Below, piece after piece: positions 28,398 through 39,100 of a stretch of 64,000 nucleotides of DNA (positions are counted from its first letter, which is position 1; each line of letters starts with the position of its first letter). Below the pieces are notes generated by a model that worked only from the letters and a program-made list of their open reading frames with translations, had not been told where the DNA came from and searched no databases. Position numbers and translations under genes: made by a program. The DNA comes from Acidobacteriota bacterium (lineage in GTDB: Bacteria; Acidobacteriota; Blastocatellia; RBC074). The stretch lies in contig JADJLO010000043.1 in NCBI GenBank assembly GCA_016710075.1, positions 219,239-283,238 of the forward strand, written 5' to 3'.

Positions 28398-29186
28398 ATG
28401 TCTGAAAAAGTAATTCTGACTGAAGTTGTAAACAGGGTAGGCCATCTGACGCTCAACCGGCCCGAGAGGCTCAACGCTTTGAGCCATGACCTGATTATTC
28501 AATCGATTAGTCTGCTCGAGGAATGGGGCCGTGACCCTGAAATTGGAGCAATCGTCGTGACGGGCAGCGGGCGAGCCTTTTGCGCCGGGGGCGATGTTTC
28601 GGGAATGGGGAAGGAGGATCTGCGATCGCTTGAACAGAAAATAGACGATTTGAGAATGGCGCAGGAGCTGTCATGGCTGCTCTACAACATTCCCAAGGTC
28701 ACGATCGCGGCAGTCAACGGCCATGCGATGGGAGCGGGGCTGGGTATCTGCCTCGCCTGCGATCTGAGAATCGCATCCGATCAGGCGAAGTTCGGAACGG
28801 CCTATGCCAAAGTCGGTTTCGGCGGCGATTTCGGGACCACATGGCTGCTGACGCAATTTGCCGGCGTGCCGAAAGCAAAGGAGCTCTTCTTCCTCTCCGA
28901 TATCATTGACGCGAATGAAGCTCATCGTATCGGTCTGATAAACAGGGTTGTTGCTCACGACAGTCTTCAAACTGAAGTTCGCTCGATTGCCGAAAGAATC
29001 GCTCATGGTCCGCTGACAAGCTATCGTTACATGAAAGCCAATGTGAATCTCTCGGCAACGGCCGACTTCAGAACCGTGCTCGACCGTGAGGCGGAGACTC
29101 ATCTTCGCTGCGGCATGACCGAGGATCACAAAGAAGGTGTCACGGCTTTTATGGAGAAGCGTGCTCCGAAGTTCACCGGGAGGTGA
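28398..29186 (+). CDS. Enoyl-CoA hydratase/isomerase family protein 2
   Basis: A 262-aa crotonase with LNRPERLNALSHDL, GSGRAFCAGGDVSGM and NGHAMGAGLGICLACDLRIA. The position usually carrying the catalytic Glu reads KVGFGGDFGTTW, with Asp/Gly rather than Glu, so it may be an isomerase or an acyl-CoA enzyme other than a classic hydratase. It starts 24 nt after the first crotonase and the two are clearly one operon. It shows only moderate similarity to its neighbour. Confidence 0.9.
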   Translation: MSEKVILTEVVNRVGHLTLNRPERLNALSHDLIIQSISLLEEWGRDPEIGAIVVTGSGRAFCAGGDVSGMGKEDLRSLEQKIDDLRMAQELSWLLYNIPKVTIAAVNGHAMGAGLGICLACDLRIASDQAKFGTAYAKVGFGGDFGTTWLLTQFAGVPKAKELFFLSDIIDANEAHRIGLINRVVAHDSLQTEVRSIAERIAHGPLTSYRYMKANVNLSATADFRTVLDREAETHLRCGMTEDHKEGVTAFMEKRAPKFTGR

Positions 29187-29192
29187 TCGCCA

Positions 29193-31889
29193 ATGATACG
29201 TCGCCTTACAATTATTTTTACACTCGGACTGCTGCTGTCAATTCTAAATCCTGCGGCAGGGATCAAGGGCAGGCAAGTGGGCGCGGAAGATTTGCGTGCC
29301 GCCAATGATGCGTGGTTCGAAGGCAACTATATCGTCGCGTTGCGGGGTTATTTGCGGCTGTTGCAAAGTCCTGCGGCTGATGGGCTGGTGGAGTCGATTG
29401 CTCAGCAGACCGGCGAATTGTTTGTGACTGAAGAACTGACTGCGGATGGACGCGTGCCCCGGTTTAGTCCGGCAGGAGACCTGATCGCTTATGAAACAGG
29501 CGCGTCTTCCGCCGTTATCACACGAATTGTTTCAGCAATCGGCGAACACAAATTAATTGCAGAACTGCCCGGCATCGGTGCGGTCTTTGCGCCGTCCGGC
29601 AAACAAGTTGCCTACCTTAAATTGCCCGCCAACGAAGAACTAAAAAAAGCGCAGGCCGCGCTCGACAACCCGGCTGCTGAAGGCTTCGCGCGCATCGCGG
29701 CTCAGCAAGCTTTCAACTATTTGCAGGCAAAATATGCGGTGTTAGTGCTGCGAGATCTGCAAACTCAGCAAGAGCGCGTCCTGCCGACCGGCAATCTCCT
29801 CAAGTCAAATCTCGCATTCGGCGCAGATGACCAGACGCTATATTTCATGGGCGCATCTGAAGGCGAGACTGCGAGAAATGATATTTATACAGTTACCGCG
29901 AATGCTGCACAGCCTGCGGCAGTGACCGATGGCGCTCAAACAGAGGGTTTCAAGACTGCACCGCAGATTGCACCGGGCGGCAAGACGCTGATGTATTTGA
30001 TTCCCAACGCCAATCCATTTTCGCCGCCGCGCAATCCCGGCGGCGGGGGACAATCGGGGGCCACCGGAAATGCCGCCCAGGCGGGCAATCCGGCTCAGGG
30101 CCAACGCGGACAAGGCGCTGCGGGCGGACCGGGTGGCCAAACGGGGGCAACCAGATTCGGCATTTTTGATTTATCCAATCGCAAATCGAGCATTATCAAT
30201 GGTAGTGCGCCGGTTTTCAGCGCTGATGGCGCGGCTGTTGCGTACGTGGCGCGTACCGGATCTGAGAATAGTCTGATTTCGCTGACGATTGGCGGAGAGC
30301 CTCTGACTCTGATCAAGACCGCCGAACGACTCGATGCGCCGGCCTTTGCCCCTGACGGCCGGCGGTTGGTCTATCAGAAAATGGCCCGCGAAGACTGGGA
30401 TCTTTACCTCATCGGGCGCGATGGCAAAGACGAGCAGCGATTAACAAGAGAGATTCAGCATGACGTCTCTCCGAGATTTATTTCAAACTCCAGGTTAATT
30501 GGCTTGATTGGCGAGCCTCGCCATCGCCGATCATATCTTTACGAGCTTGGAAGCAATACGCGCATTCAGCTTTTTCACAACAACACGGTGCGGACGATCT
30601 CGCCCGAATATGCCTGGCAGGTGAGTCCCGACGGCTCTCTCGTTCTGGTTCAATCCGACAGGGATGGTGATACGGTTTCGCCCGAACGAGGCGTCTATCT
30701 GGTGCACCTCAATCGCAAGGTCACGAAAGATCAATTGATCGCCCGTCTTGAGAAAAATCTGGCATCCGAGACAGCCTTGCAAAACCTTGGTCAACGCACC
30801 TTCGCCCCGATAGCCGCCGATGTGCGCAGCGTGGTGGCTCAATCCTCGACCAATCGGATCTTTGAATACGAAAAGACGCTTTTCGATTTCGATTCAAAAC
30901 ACATCAGCAGGCCGGGCAATCGACAAGCGGCTGAGTATCTCTTCACCACGTACAAATCATTCGGCTATGAACCGGAGTACCAATGTTTCGACAATCGTAC
31001 TGCTCCCGGCGGCAAGACCTGCAATGTAATTGCCAGATTGAAGGGTACTGAAAACCCTGACCTGGTTTATGTAGTTGGCAGCCACTATGATTCGGTGCCC
31101 GTTGGGCCGGGAGCGGACGACGATACATCGGGCACTGCCGCGCTTCTCGAAGCCGCGCGCGTTCTGTCCGGTCATCCGCAGCCTGCAACAATCATCTTTG
31201 CATCGTTCACCGGCGAAGAGGCCGGGCTGCTGGGCAGCCGAGAGTTCGTGCGACTGGCGCAGGCCAGCAAACTCAAGATCGTGGGGGTGCTCAACAACGA
31301 TATGATTGGATGGGCAAACGACAATCGGCTGGATAATACGATTCGTTATTCCAACGACGGCATCCGTGACATTCAACACGCCGCCGCCTCTCTCTTCACC
31401 AGGCTCATCACCTACGACTCGCGTTATCACCGCGGCACTGATGCCACCGCTTTTTTTGAAGCTTACGGCGATATCGTCGGCGGCATCGGTTCGTATCCGG
31501 TGCTCGGCAACCCGCACTATCATCAGCCATCCGATCTGCTCGAAGCGATCAATCATCAACTGATCACCGAAACAAGCAGGACGACCGTGGCTACTCTCAT
31601 GCTGCTGGCCTCCAGTCCTTCCCGTCTTCAAGGGTTGAAGATTGCTGGTTATGACGGGAATCGCCCCGAATTGACCTGGGCGCCGGCGCCCGAAAAGAAC
31701 GTGACCGGTTATCTGGTGAGCTACGGCGAACCGGCCAGACAACTTAAAGTCACCAGTCCGCGCGTCACCCTGAACGGCGTGGCGCCAAATACCATCGTCC
31801 GGATTAAAGCCGTTAATTCACGCGGCCTGACTGGTTGGGATTGGGTCCGAATCCCACTTAAAATACCAACCGGCGCAACCGCCAAATAA
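29193..31889 (+). CDS. Secreted M28 metallopeptidase with N-terminal TolB-like propeller
   Basis: An 898-aa exported protein. After a signal peptide come WD40/TolB-like repeats (RFSPAGDLIAY, FAPDGRRLVYQ, VSPDGSLVLVQSDRDGD), interrupted by a Gly/Gln/Ala-rich low-complexity insert (about residues 275-320). The M28 domain has a complete co-catalytic zinc site: GSHYDSV, GADDDTSG, TGEEAGLLGS, NNDMIGW and HYHQPSD. A fibronectin-III-like C-terminal segment follows (from about 805). GGAGGTGATC, overlapping the end of the upstream gene, is a strong ribosome-binding site. The predicted role is peptide degradation outside the cytoplasm. Confidence 0.9.
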   Translation: MIRRLTIIFTLGLLLSILNPAAGIKGRQVGAEDLRAANDAWFEGNYIVALRGYLRLLQSPAADGLVESIAQQTGELFVTEELTADGRVPRFSPAGDLIAYETGASSAVITRIVSAIGEHKLIAELPGIGAVFAPSGKQVAYLKLPANEELKKAQAALDNPAAEGFARIAAQQAFNYLQAKYAVLVLRDLQTQQERVLPTGNLLKSNLAFGADDQTLYFMGASEGETARNDIYTVTANAAQPAAVTDGAQTEGFKTAPQIAPGGKTLMYLIPNANPFSPPRNPGGGGQSGATGNAAQAGNPAQGQRGQGAAGGPGGQTGATRFGIFDLSNRKSSIINGSAPVFSADGAAVAYVARTGSENSLISLTIGGEPLTLIKTAERLDAPAFAPDGRRLVYQKMAREDWDLYLIGRDGKDEQRLTREIQHDVSPRFISNSRLIGLIGEPRHRRSYLYELGSNTRIQLFHNNTVRTISPEYAWQVSPDGSLVLVQSDRDGDTVSPERGVYLVHLNRKVTKDQLIARLEKNLASETALQNLGQRTFAPIAADVRSVVAQSSTNRIFEYEKTLFDFDSKHISRPGNRQAAEYLFTTYKSFGYEPEYQCFDNRTAPGGKTCNVIARLKGTENPDLVYVVGSHYDSVPVGPGADDDTSGTAALLEAARVLSGHPQPATIIFASFTGEEAGLLGSREFVRLAQASKLKIVGVLNNDMIGWANDNRLDNTIRYSNDGIRDIQHAAASLFTRLITYDSRYHRGTDATAFFEAYGDIVGGIGSYPVLGNPHYHQPSDLLEAINHQLITETSRTTVATLMLLASSPSRLQGLKIAGYDGNRPELTWAPAPEKNVTGYLVSYGEPARQLKVTSPRVTLNGVAPNTIVRIKAVNSRGLTGWDWVRIPLKIPTGATAK

Positions 31890-31904
31890 GCAAAGGATGA
31901 AATC

Positions 31905-32854
31905 ATGATGCTTAAAATTTCGAGAATCCTTTTTCTGACAATTCTTTCATGCCTTTCAACAACCGTATACGCCGGCCAGTTGATAGACGGAAAAGTCGAA
32001 ACGAAGCTGGTGCCGGGGCCCGTTGAATACTCGGTTTTGCTGCCCGATGGATATGACGCCACAAAAGACTCGTTGCCTCTGCTGTTGCTTCTTCACGGCG
32101 GCGGCGGCGATAAATCTTTTCTTAAAAGTATGAAGCCGATGATCGAGGAGATGTGGAACGCAAAGACCCTGCCGCCTATGGTCGTCGCAACTCCCAGCGC
32201 CGGAAGATCCTTTTACATGGATTATAAAGACGGATCGCAGAAATGGGAGACATTCATTGTGACCGACTTTCTCAATCATCTGCGTGAGACTTATAAAGTC
32301 ACCAAAGAACGAAAGGGAACCATCCTTTTCGGAATCTCGATGGGAGGGATGGGCGCCCTGCGGATGGCGTTCAAATATCCTGAAAAGTTTGCGGCCTTGC
32401 GGCGCTCGAACCCGGCATCGATCCGGCGCTCAAATGGAAAGACGTCAAGCCGCGCAATCGCTTCTGGCGTGCTCAGGATCTGATGGAGGCTATTTTCGGC
32501 AAACCCATGGATGAACAATACTGGGAGATCAATAACCCGGCATCCATCGCTGCTGCAAACCCTGAAAAGCTGCGTAATTCCGGCTTGTCGATTTATCTCG
32601 ATTGCGGAGATGAGGATGCATTCAATCTTCACGAGGCCACTGAATTCATGCATCGAGTTCTCTGGGACAACAGAATCAATCACGAATATCACCTCGTCAG
32701 GGGAGCTAATCATCTGGGCAGAACGCTGCGCCCGCGTTCGATTGAGGGCCTGGCTTTTCTGCAACGTGTGCTCAATCCGCCTCCTCCGGATCCACAGGCT
32801 GAAAATCTGATAAAACAGCTTGAACCCATGAAAAAGATGGCTGAAAAACCGTAA
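31905..32854 (+). CDS. Secreted alpha/beta-hydrolase esterase, one frameshift
   Basis: Esterase-D/feruloyl-esterase-like alpha/beta hydrolase of about 315 aa after joining frames. It has a signal peptide ending near VYAGQ, oxyanion region LLLHGGGG and nucleophile elbow FGISMGGMG. A frame change occurs near 32,400; the second frame gives CGDEDAFN (acid) and RGANHLGRT (catalytic His). It starts 16 nt after the M28 peptidase. The substrate is unknown; carbohydrate or lipid esters are usual for the family. Confidence 0.8.
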
Positions 32855-32879
32855 TTGAATTTGAAAGGTGGGATTTGAA

Positions 32880-33446
32880 TTGAGATTGAACACCCCGCGC
32901 CTGTCCCCGCTGCCGGAAGATAAATGGGACGGCGAGATCCTCGAGATTCTCGATAAATCCAAAATGAATGGCCGGGTATTGAATATTTTCAGAACTCTCG
33001 CCCGTCATCCGAAGCTGCTCAAAAGGTGGATGGTTTTCGCCAACCACATCATGCTCAAATCCTCTCTGGCGGCGCGCGACAGAGAGATACTTATCCTGAG
33101 GATCGGATGGCTCTGCCAGGCTGAATATGAATGGGGACAGCATGTTCTGATCGGTATCGAAGCCGGACTCACGCCCGGCGAAATAGAGCGAATCAAAACC
33201 GGGGCTCAATCAAGCGGGTGGGATGATCGGGATAAATTACTGATCATGGCCGTCGACGAGCTTCACAACGATTCATTTATCTCCGACGAAACCTGGAATA
33301 AACTCGCAAGGATTTATGACGATGAGCAATTGATCGATCTCGTCTTTACCGTCGGTCAGTACAATCTCGTCTCGATGGCGCTCAATACTCTTGGCGTGCA
33401 ACTCGATGAGGGCGTGCCGGGATTTGAGAATTCGCCAACAGTATAA
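32880..33446 (+). CDS. Carboxymuconolactone decarboxylase-family (AhpD-like) protein
   Basis: An all-helical protein of 188 aa. The family core is RDREILILRIGWLCQAEYEWGQH, with a single Cys, Glu and His rather than the CxxC of AhpD peroxidase reductants. The TTG at 32,880 is preferred because AAAGGTGG lies 8 nt upstream and because relatives begin near RLNTPRL. The last codons (ENSPTV and stop) coincide with a 16-nt copy of the outer arm of the repeat element at 14,805, so the C-terminus may be repeat-derived. The role is unknown. Confidence 0.8.
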   Translation: MRLNTPRLSPLPEDKWDGEILEILDKSKMNGRVLNIFRTLARHPKLLKRWMVFANHIMLKSSLAARDREILILRIGWLCQAEYEWGQHVLIGIEAGLTPGEIERIKTGAQSSGWDDRDKLLIMAVDELHNDSFISDETWNKLARIYDDEQLIDLVFTVGQYNLVSMALNTLGVQLDEGVPGFENSPTV

Positions 33447-33779
33447 ATCGGTAACTCCATGTTCCGCAGATGAATATTCCTGAATCGGTTTGACTTCTTT
33501 GGAAGTATTCAAACAGCCGGCGAAGCCGGCGGCGGGGGGGCCCGGGGGGGGGGGGGGCGGGGGGGGGGGGGGACCCGGGGGGCGCGCAGGGGCGGCCCCG
33601 CGGGGGGGGGGGGGTCGGCCAAGGTAGGAGGTGGTTGTTTTTCGCGGTGCGGGCGGGGGGGGGGGGGGTTTTTTGGGGGGGGGGGGGGGGGGGTGGGTTG
33701 AGGGCTAGTCAGATCAAAATAAAGAATATTCCGTGCGTAATGAGTTAGTAAGATAATTTGAATTACCGGAAATAAACTC
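33447..33779. other. Intergenic region with poly-G artefact
   Basis: From about 33,528 to 33,702 the sequence is almost pure G with short C, A and T breaks, unlike any surrounding DNA. It begins right after a GCCGGCGAAGCCGGC hairpin. This looks like failed base calling through structured DNA, so the true sequence is unknown. The remaining flanks show no gene. Confidence 0.8.
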
Positions 33780-35384
33780 ATGCTTGAGTCAGGCCACGCT
33801 GCCCCACAATTCGTTTTGCCGGACCTCGATGGAAGGGAGATTGAAATTCATCCCGGTTCCGGCGGATGCCTTTATTTGCTGGTCTTTTTTGAGACCGACT
33901 GTCCGACCTGCAGGCTGACGTTTCCTTATTTGAACAGCCTTGCTGGACTTGTAGAAGCGGGAAGTTGCAGGATCATTGGCGTTTCCCAGGACAGCCTGTC
34001 TTCGACCAGGGAGTTTGTCGATCAGATGCAGGTGAGATTCCCGGTTCTGCACGACGGTGAGTGGAAAGTGACGAGAGCCTATGATCCGCTGGCCGTGCCG
34101 ACGATCTTCCTCATTGGCGAGGACGGCAATGTTGCTAAGACTCAGATTGCTTTTGACAAGAACGATCTAAACGAGATTGCAGGCCTGTTATTAAAAGGGA
34201 CACCGAATCAATCGGTCACCCTTGCGGGCGAGTTCGACGGCAACCCTGCGAGCAAGCCGGGATGTACTTCCCGCCATCTGGAAACAACGGCGGACGGGGA
34301 TTCTCCAGCCGCATTGAACCTCTATGCCCGGACCGGCGCGAGGTCTTCCAAAATCGAACTTGGCGACGATGTCGATCCGATCGAGTATTGTCTCGATGCA
34401 GGGTTCGATCCGCTTCCGGTGGTGCCTCCGACAATCGAAAGAGTTGAAAGGATGCTCGGCGCGGTTTCACTCCCGCCCGATCAGGTGATTGCCCACGTCC
34501 CTCCCAACTATGGCGAAGCAACGGTTGAAAAGATCGCCGCTGCTGCTGTCATGGCCGGCTGCAAACCCGAAATGATGAAACCCCTGATTACTCTGACAAG
34601 GGCGGTCTGCGACGAAAGATTCAATATTCACGGGGTTCAGGCGACCACTCATTTCGCGGCGCCGCTGGTCATCGTCAATGGCCCGATCAGGAAGGAACTG
34701 GGTTTTGCCTCAGGCAGCAACGTCTTGAGCAACGTCGCACGTGCCAACTCTACTCTGGGCAGGGCCTTGCAACTGCTGTTGCTCAACATCGGAGGCGCCA
34801 GACCCGGCGAAATGGATATGTCGACTCTGGGGAACCCCGGCAAATTCTCATACTGTATTGCCGAGAATGAGGAAGAGAGCCCGTGGGAGCCATTTCACGT
34901 CGAGCAGGGTTTCAGGCCGGACCAGAGCACCGTCACATTGTTCGCCGCCGAGCCGCCACGCGGCGTCAGTGAACACAATGCCCGCAAAGGCAGGACGATT
35001 CTCAGGGCAATCTGTCAGAACCTTACGACCATCTTCGGCTACAGGCTTTGCATGGGCTTTGAAGCTTTCGTCGTCATCTGCCCGGAACACGTCAGAACGC
35101 TCCAGCGCGACGGATTCGATAAAGATTCAATTCGCCGGTTTCTTTTCGACAATACGGGCATCCCTCTCAGGGCTTTTGATGATGACGATGGCGAGGGGGT
35201 TCAATACCTCAAAGCCTACGAAAAGATAACGATCGACGGCGAACCATGCTATCGCAAATTCGCTCACCCTTCACAAATCAGGATCATCGTAGCCGGCGGA
35301 ACTGCGGGCAAGTTCTCTGCCGTCATCGGAAGCTGGGCCACAGGCCCTCGCGGCAGCCAGGTCGTTACCTATCCGATAGAATAA
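33780..35384 (+). CDS. Redoxin-domain protein fused to a large unknown domain; partner of the UGSC selenoprotein
   Basis: A 534-aa protein. Residues ~1-150 form an AhpC/TlpA-type thioredoxin fold (APQFVLPDLDGREIE, redox motif FETDCPTCR, cis-Pro in AVPTIFLIG). Residues ~185-534 are a domain I do not recognise, with YCLDAGFDPLPVVPPT, GVQATTHFAAPLVIVNG, NIGGARPGEMDMSTLG and a C-terminal VAGGTAGKFSAVIG. There is no signal peptide, so it is cytoplasmic. The UGSC selenoprotein starts 25 nt downstream, so a shared thiol/selenol redox reaction is likely. The link is inference from context. Confidence 0.7.
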   Translation: MLESGHAAPQFVLPDLDGREIEIHPGSGGCLYLLVFFETDCPTCRLTFPYLNSLAGLVEAGSCRIIGVSQDSLSSTREFVDQMQVRFPVLHDGEWKVTRAYDPLAVPTIFLIGEDGNVAKTQIAFDKNDLNEIAGLLLKGTPNQSVTLAGEFDGNPASKPGCTSRHLETTADGDSPAALNLYARTGARSSKIELGDDVDPIEYCLDAGFDPLPVVPPTIERVERMLGAVSLPPDQVIAHVPPNYGEATVEKIAAAAVMAGCKPEMMKPLITLTRAVCDERFNIHGVQATTHFAAPLVIVNGPIRKELGFASGSNVLSNVARANSTLGRALQLLLLNIGGARPGEMDMSTLGNPGKFSYCIAENEEESPWEPFHVEQGFRPDQSTVTLFAAEPPRGVSEHNARKGRTILRAICQNLTTIFGYRLCMGFEAFVVICPEHVRTLQRDGFDKDSIRRFLFDNTGIPLRAFDDDDGEGVQYLKAYEKITIDGEPCYRKFAHPSQIRIIVAGGTAGKFSAVIGSWATGPRGSQVVTYPIE

Positions 35385-35408
35385 CCATTATTTGAAAGGG
35401 AATCCAAA

Positions 35409-35939
35409 ATGCCAACTGTTCTGATCAATCCGCTGAACGAGGCCATCAATCTTAAAGTCGCCCCCGCCGCCAGATTGAGCCACCTCGCAGGCACGAAAAT
35501 CGGGTTGCTCGATATCAGTAAACCCGGGGGGAGTGTCTTTCTAGATCGCATCGAGCATCTGCTCAAAGAGCGGTTTGGAGTCAAGGATGTCATTCGTGTC
35601 ACCAAACCGACCTTCACCAAACCGGCTCCCACTGATGTCATTGATCTACTTTCAAAAGCAGGCTGTCACGGCGTCATCGAGGCTCTGGCCGATTGAGGGT
35701 CATGCACAACGTGCAGTTTGCACGATGTCACCAGGCTCGAAAGTATCGGCATCCCCGCCGTCGCCGTTGCAACTACTGAATTCATTACTGCGGCCCGGGC
35801 CCAGGCCGGCGCTCTCGGAAGAGCCGATTATCAGGCCGTCTTTGTCTCTCATCCTATACAGGATCAGACCGCCGATGAGATAGCAGAGAGAGCCGATACC
35901 GCTATCGCTGAGATCGTTCATCGCTTGACCGCTCTCTGA
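35409..35939 (+). CDS. UGSC-motif selenoprotein with in-frame UGA
   Basis: The frame starting at 35,409 runs through MPTVLINPLNEA to EALAD, meets TGA at 35,694-35,696, and continues in the same frame without any shift as GSCTTCSLHDVTRLESIG to a TAL stop at 35,939. Read with selenocysteine at codon 96, the product is 176 aa with the motif U-G-S-C followed by TTC. A family of this name (UGSC) is known, with Sec or Cys at this place. A hairpin at the right distance after the UGA supports recoding. It forms an operon with the redoxin fusion. No selA/selB/selC is visible in the window. Confidence 0.85.
35694..35732 (+). promoter_or_regulatory. Sec UGA codon and bacterial SECIS-like hairpin
   Basis: After UGA the RNA can form GGU-CAU/AUG-ACC lower pairs and a perfect 6-bp upper stem CGTGCA/TGCACG with apical loop GUU (35,716-35,718). 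The apical G is 20 nt after the UGA, within the range known for bacterial SECIS elements bound by SelB. Confidence 0.65.
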
Positions 35940-36178
35940 TATCAATTATCCTCCCGGATCCGTTCCGATGCTTTTTCTTTTGCTGAAATATCGTTTTTGA
36001 TCTTGGTCATTTCGATCAATTGGCATAAAGTGTGCCTATACAAACAATTGTGGACAGCTGCCGGTTACGGATAAGCTGGGTATCACGGCGGCACTCCAAA
36101 ATAAAGATAATATTCAGGCACAGAACATTCTTTAACTTGAGATGAAGAATTTTCATGATCCTGCTCATAGGAGGAAAG

Positions 36179-39100
36179 ATGAAACACTCCGTCAGTCGTC
36201 TCTTGTCGCTGGTTTTTACAATTTTTCTGATGCTGGCAGTTGTCAGTATTGTTTCATTTTCGCAAGTACCCACGGGAGCCATCAGAGGTGGCGTTGCTGA
36301 CCCGTCGAAAGCCGTCATTGCCGGAGCCACTGTTGTAGTCCGGAACCGGGCCACCGGTTTTGAAAGAACAGTGACCACCGATTCGGATGGAGAATTTGTT
36401 ATCAGCAATCTTCAACCCGGAGAGTATGAACTAAAGGTCACGATGAAGGGCTTCAAATCCAGCCTGAGTGCCGTCTCGGTCCAGGTTGGAGATACCGTCC
36501 ATCCTGAGATTGCGCTGCAGATTGGCGAAACCTCAGAGACTGTAGTCGTTACCGGAGACACGGCGGCTGTGGTTAATCCCAGCGACTTCAAGGTCGATGG
36601 AGTGATCTCGCGCCAGAAGATCGACGGTTTGCCGCTCAACGGACGCAACTTCCTGCAACTGGCATCGCTCGAACCCGGCGTCAAAGTATCAACCGGGAAT
36701 CCGGGCGAATACAACAACCTCTTCAACGTTTCAATCGGTGGAGGCGACTCATCGCTGACCCGACTGACAGTCGATGGCGGAAACATTGTCGATCCCGTTA
36801 CCGGATCTGCCGCGCAGAATTTCTCGGTGGAGACTGTCCAGGAATTCCAGATTTCAAGCTTCAACTTCGATCTTTCCACCGGTGTGACATCAGTCGGAGC
36901 GGTCAACATCATTTCACGCACGGGCAGCAATGATTTTCATGGCAATGCCTTCATCTATTACCGGGATAACAATATGGCCGCTTATCCCACACTTAACCGC
37001 GTTCCAAATAATCCTGACCCCTTCTTCCGCAGGTTACAGGCCGGATTTTCACTCGGCGGGCCGATCATCAAGGACAAACTTGTCTGGTTTACAAATCTTG
37101 AAAGACTCAATCAGACTTCTGCATATTCAACCATTCATACCGGTGTGCCGGTGGTCAGTCAGTTCGATACCGTTACTTCCAGTCCATATCGCGGCTGGCT
37201 CTACAACCTCCGACTGGATTACACAATAAACAGCAAACACAGCACATTTCTGCGCTACAGTTCAGACACCAACCAGGTCTTCGCTCCTGTTTCACAGAAC
37301 GTCCTGCCGTCAAACTGGCGAACCAATAAGAACAATGTTTATCAGGCGCAGGCCGGCTGGACCGCTTCGTTGCGCTCCAACCTCGTCAACCAGCTTACCT
37401 TCAATTACCAGTACATCGGCAACAAGAGTCTGATTCCGACGAGCGCCGATTGTGTCGCTTGTATCGGACTTGGCGGGCCGCAGATCAGGGTGAACAACAG
37501 CAGTTTCATCATTGGTAATAACACTGACGCCCCGCAGAACAGGTCGTTGTTCAGATATGAGACCAGCGACAACCTGACCTGGACTGTCGGCAAACACACT
37601 TTGCAGACCGGTTTTAACTGGGAGAAAGACTTCGGTCAGGGCGGCTGGAGCTTCGTCGATCCGGCAGTTGTTGTCGCCCACGATCCTCGTGACGTGATTG
37701 CAATCAATGGCGCCATCGATGCGCTGGCCGCCGGCCTTGGCTTGCCCGCAGGTAACCCTGTCGGCGATCAATTGAGGGGATTTTTTGGGCCGGCAGCCCC
37801 GGCTCTCAAGATTTCACTTCCAGCTGCATTCACGACTCCGGGCGCGAAAATTACTAACAACGATCTGCTTCAGCTCCCCGTAGCCTTTATCATCAGAGGC
37901 CTCGGCGACGGCAGTCAGCCTCCGCCTTTCAATGCCGATTTTGCTCGTAAAATCGGTCGGTATCGAGCCTATGGACAGGATACCTGGCAGATCGGCAAAG
38001 GCCTGACTCTCAAGTATGGACTGTCATGGGTTTATGAGGACAAACTCTGGAATCACGATTTGAAGAAATCCTCATTATTTGCCGGAACTGCTCTCTACGG
38101 CACCGGCGCTCCAAATCCCAGGGACAAGAATAATTTCGCTCCTTCGGTGGGATTCGCCTGGAACGTCAACAGAAATGACAAGACAGTCATCCGCGGCGGA
38201 TTTTCGATGGCATATGACACGAGTCTTTTTGTCAACCGATTGACTGAACGCGCCATCCTGGCGCCCGTTGGAAATGGTCGTATCATTGCTCCTGGAGATT
38301 TCTTCCAGAACTCGATTCCATTCGCCCAGTTGCCGGCTTCGTTTTATCAGGCGCTGCCGGCAGTCGCTCAACAGCTTCAAGCTGCGGCCGCCGGATTCCC
38401 GGCCAATGATCCTACGAGGGCGCAGCTCCTGACCCTTGCTTCGATCGTGCCCGGTTTTGCCCTGCTCAACCCGGCTTTGGGAGCCCGCCTCAGCGCTGCG
38501 ACTCTCCAGGTCCTGCCCACCAAGATGACGGCGGCACAGGCTTTGCAGATCGTTTCACAGCAGGGATCGCTGATTCAGTCGCAGTTCAATCAACTAGCCG
38601 CCGCCGGCGTTATCGGGGCCGATTTCTTCAAGACCGTTTCGAATACCTCCGTGGTCATCGATCCGAACATCAAGATCCCTTATTCGATGACCTACAGCAT
38701 CGGCGTCCAAAGGGAAGTCCCCGGCAATATGATGCTTTCGGCCGATTTCGTATGGAGACGATACCTGCATACGTTCTTCCAGCGCGACAGGGCGCTCTGG
38801 AACAGATCCTCATCATTCGGTGGTCCAGTCATCAGGGCCTGCAGCGAAGCCGAGGCCACCAATCCAACCGTCAGATGCCTCAACGGGCCATTCGAAGTGC
38901 TCGAAGGCAGCGGGCGCAGCGATTATCGCGCTCTTCTGGTCAAGCTTAACAAGAGGTTCGCTGAAAGATATCAGTTCACCGCCTCTTATTCTTTCTCAAG
39001 CCAGAAAGGGTTTGATCTGACCCGTGACATCTCCAATGCATTCGCTTTCCCTGGTTATCAGGGGGGCGACCGCAGGCATAACTTCGTTTTCAGCGGACTG

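Noticed and set aside
33509..33781. A Pro-rich ORF in the poly-G region
   Set aside because: It is only the translation of inflated C/G homopolymers in an apparent base-calling artefact.
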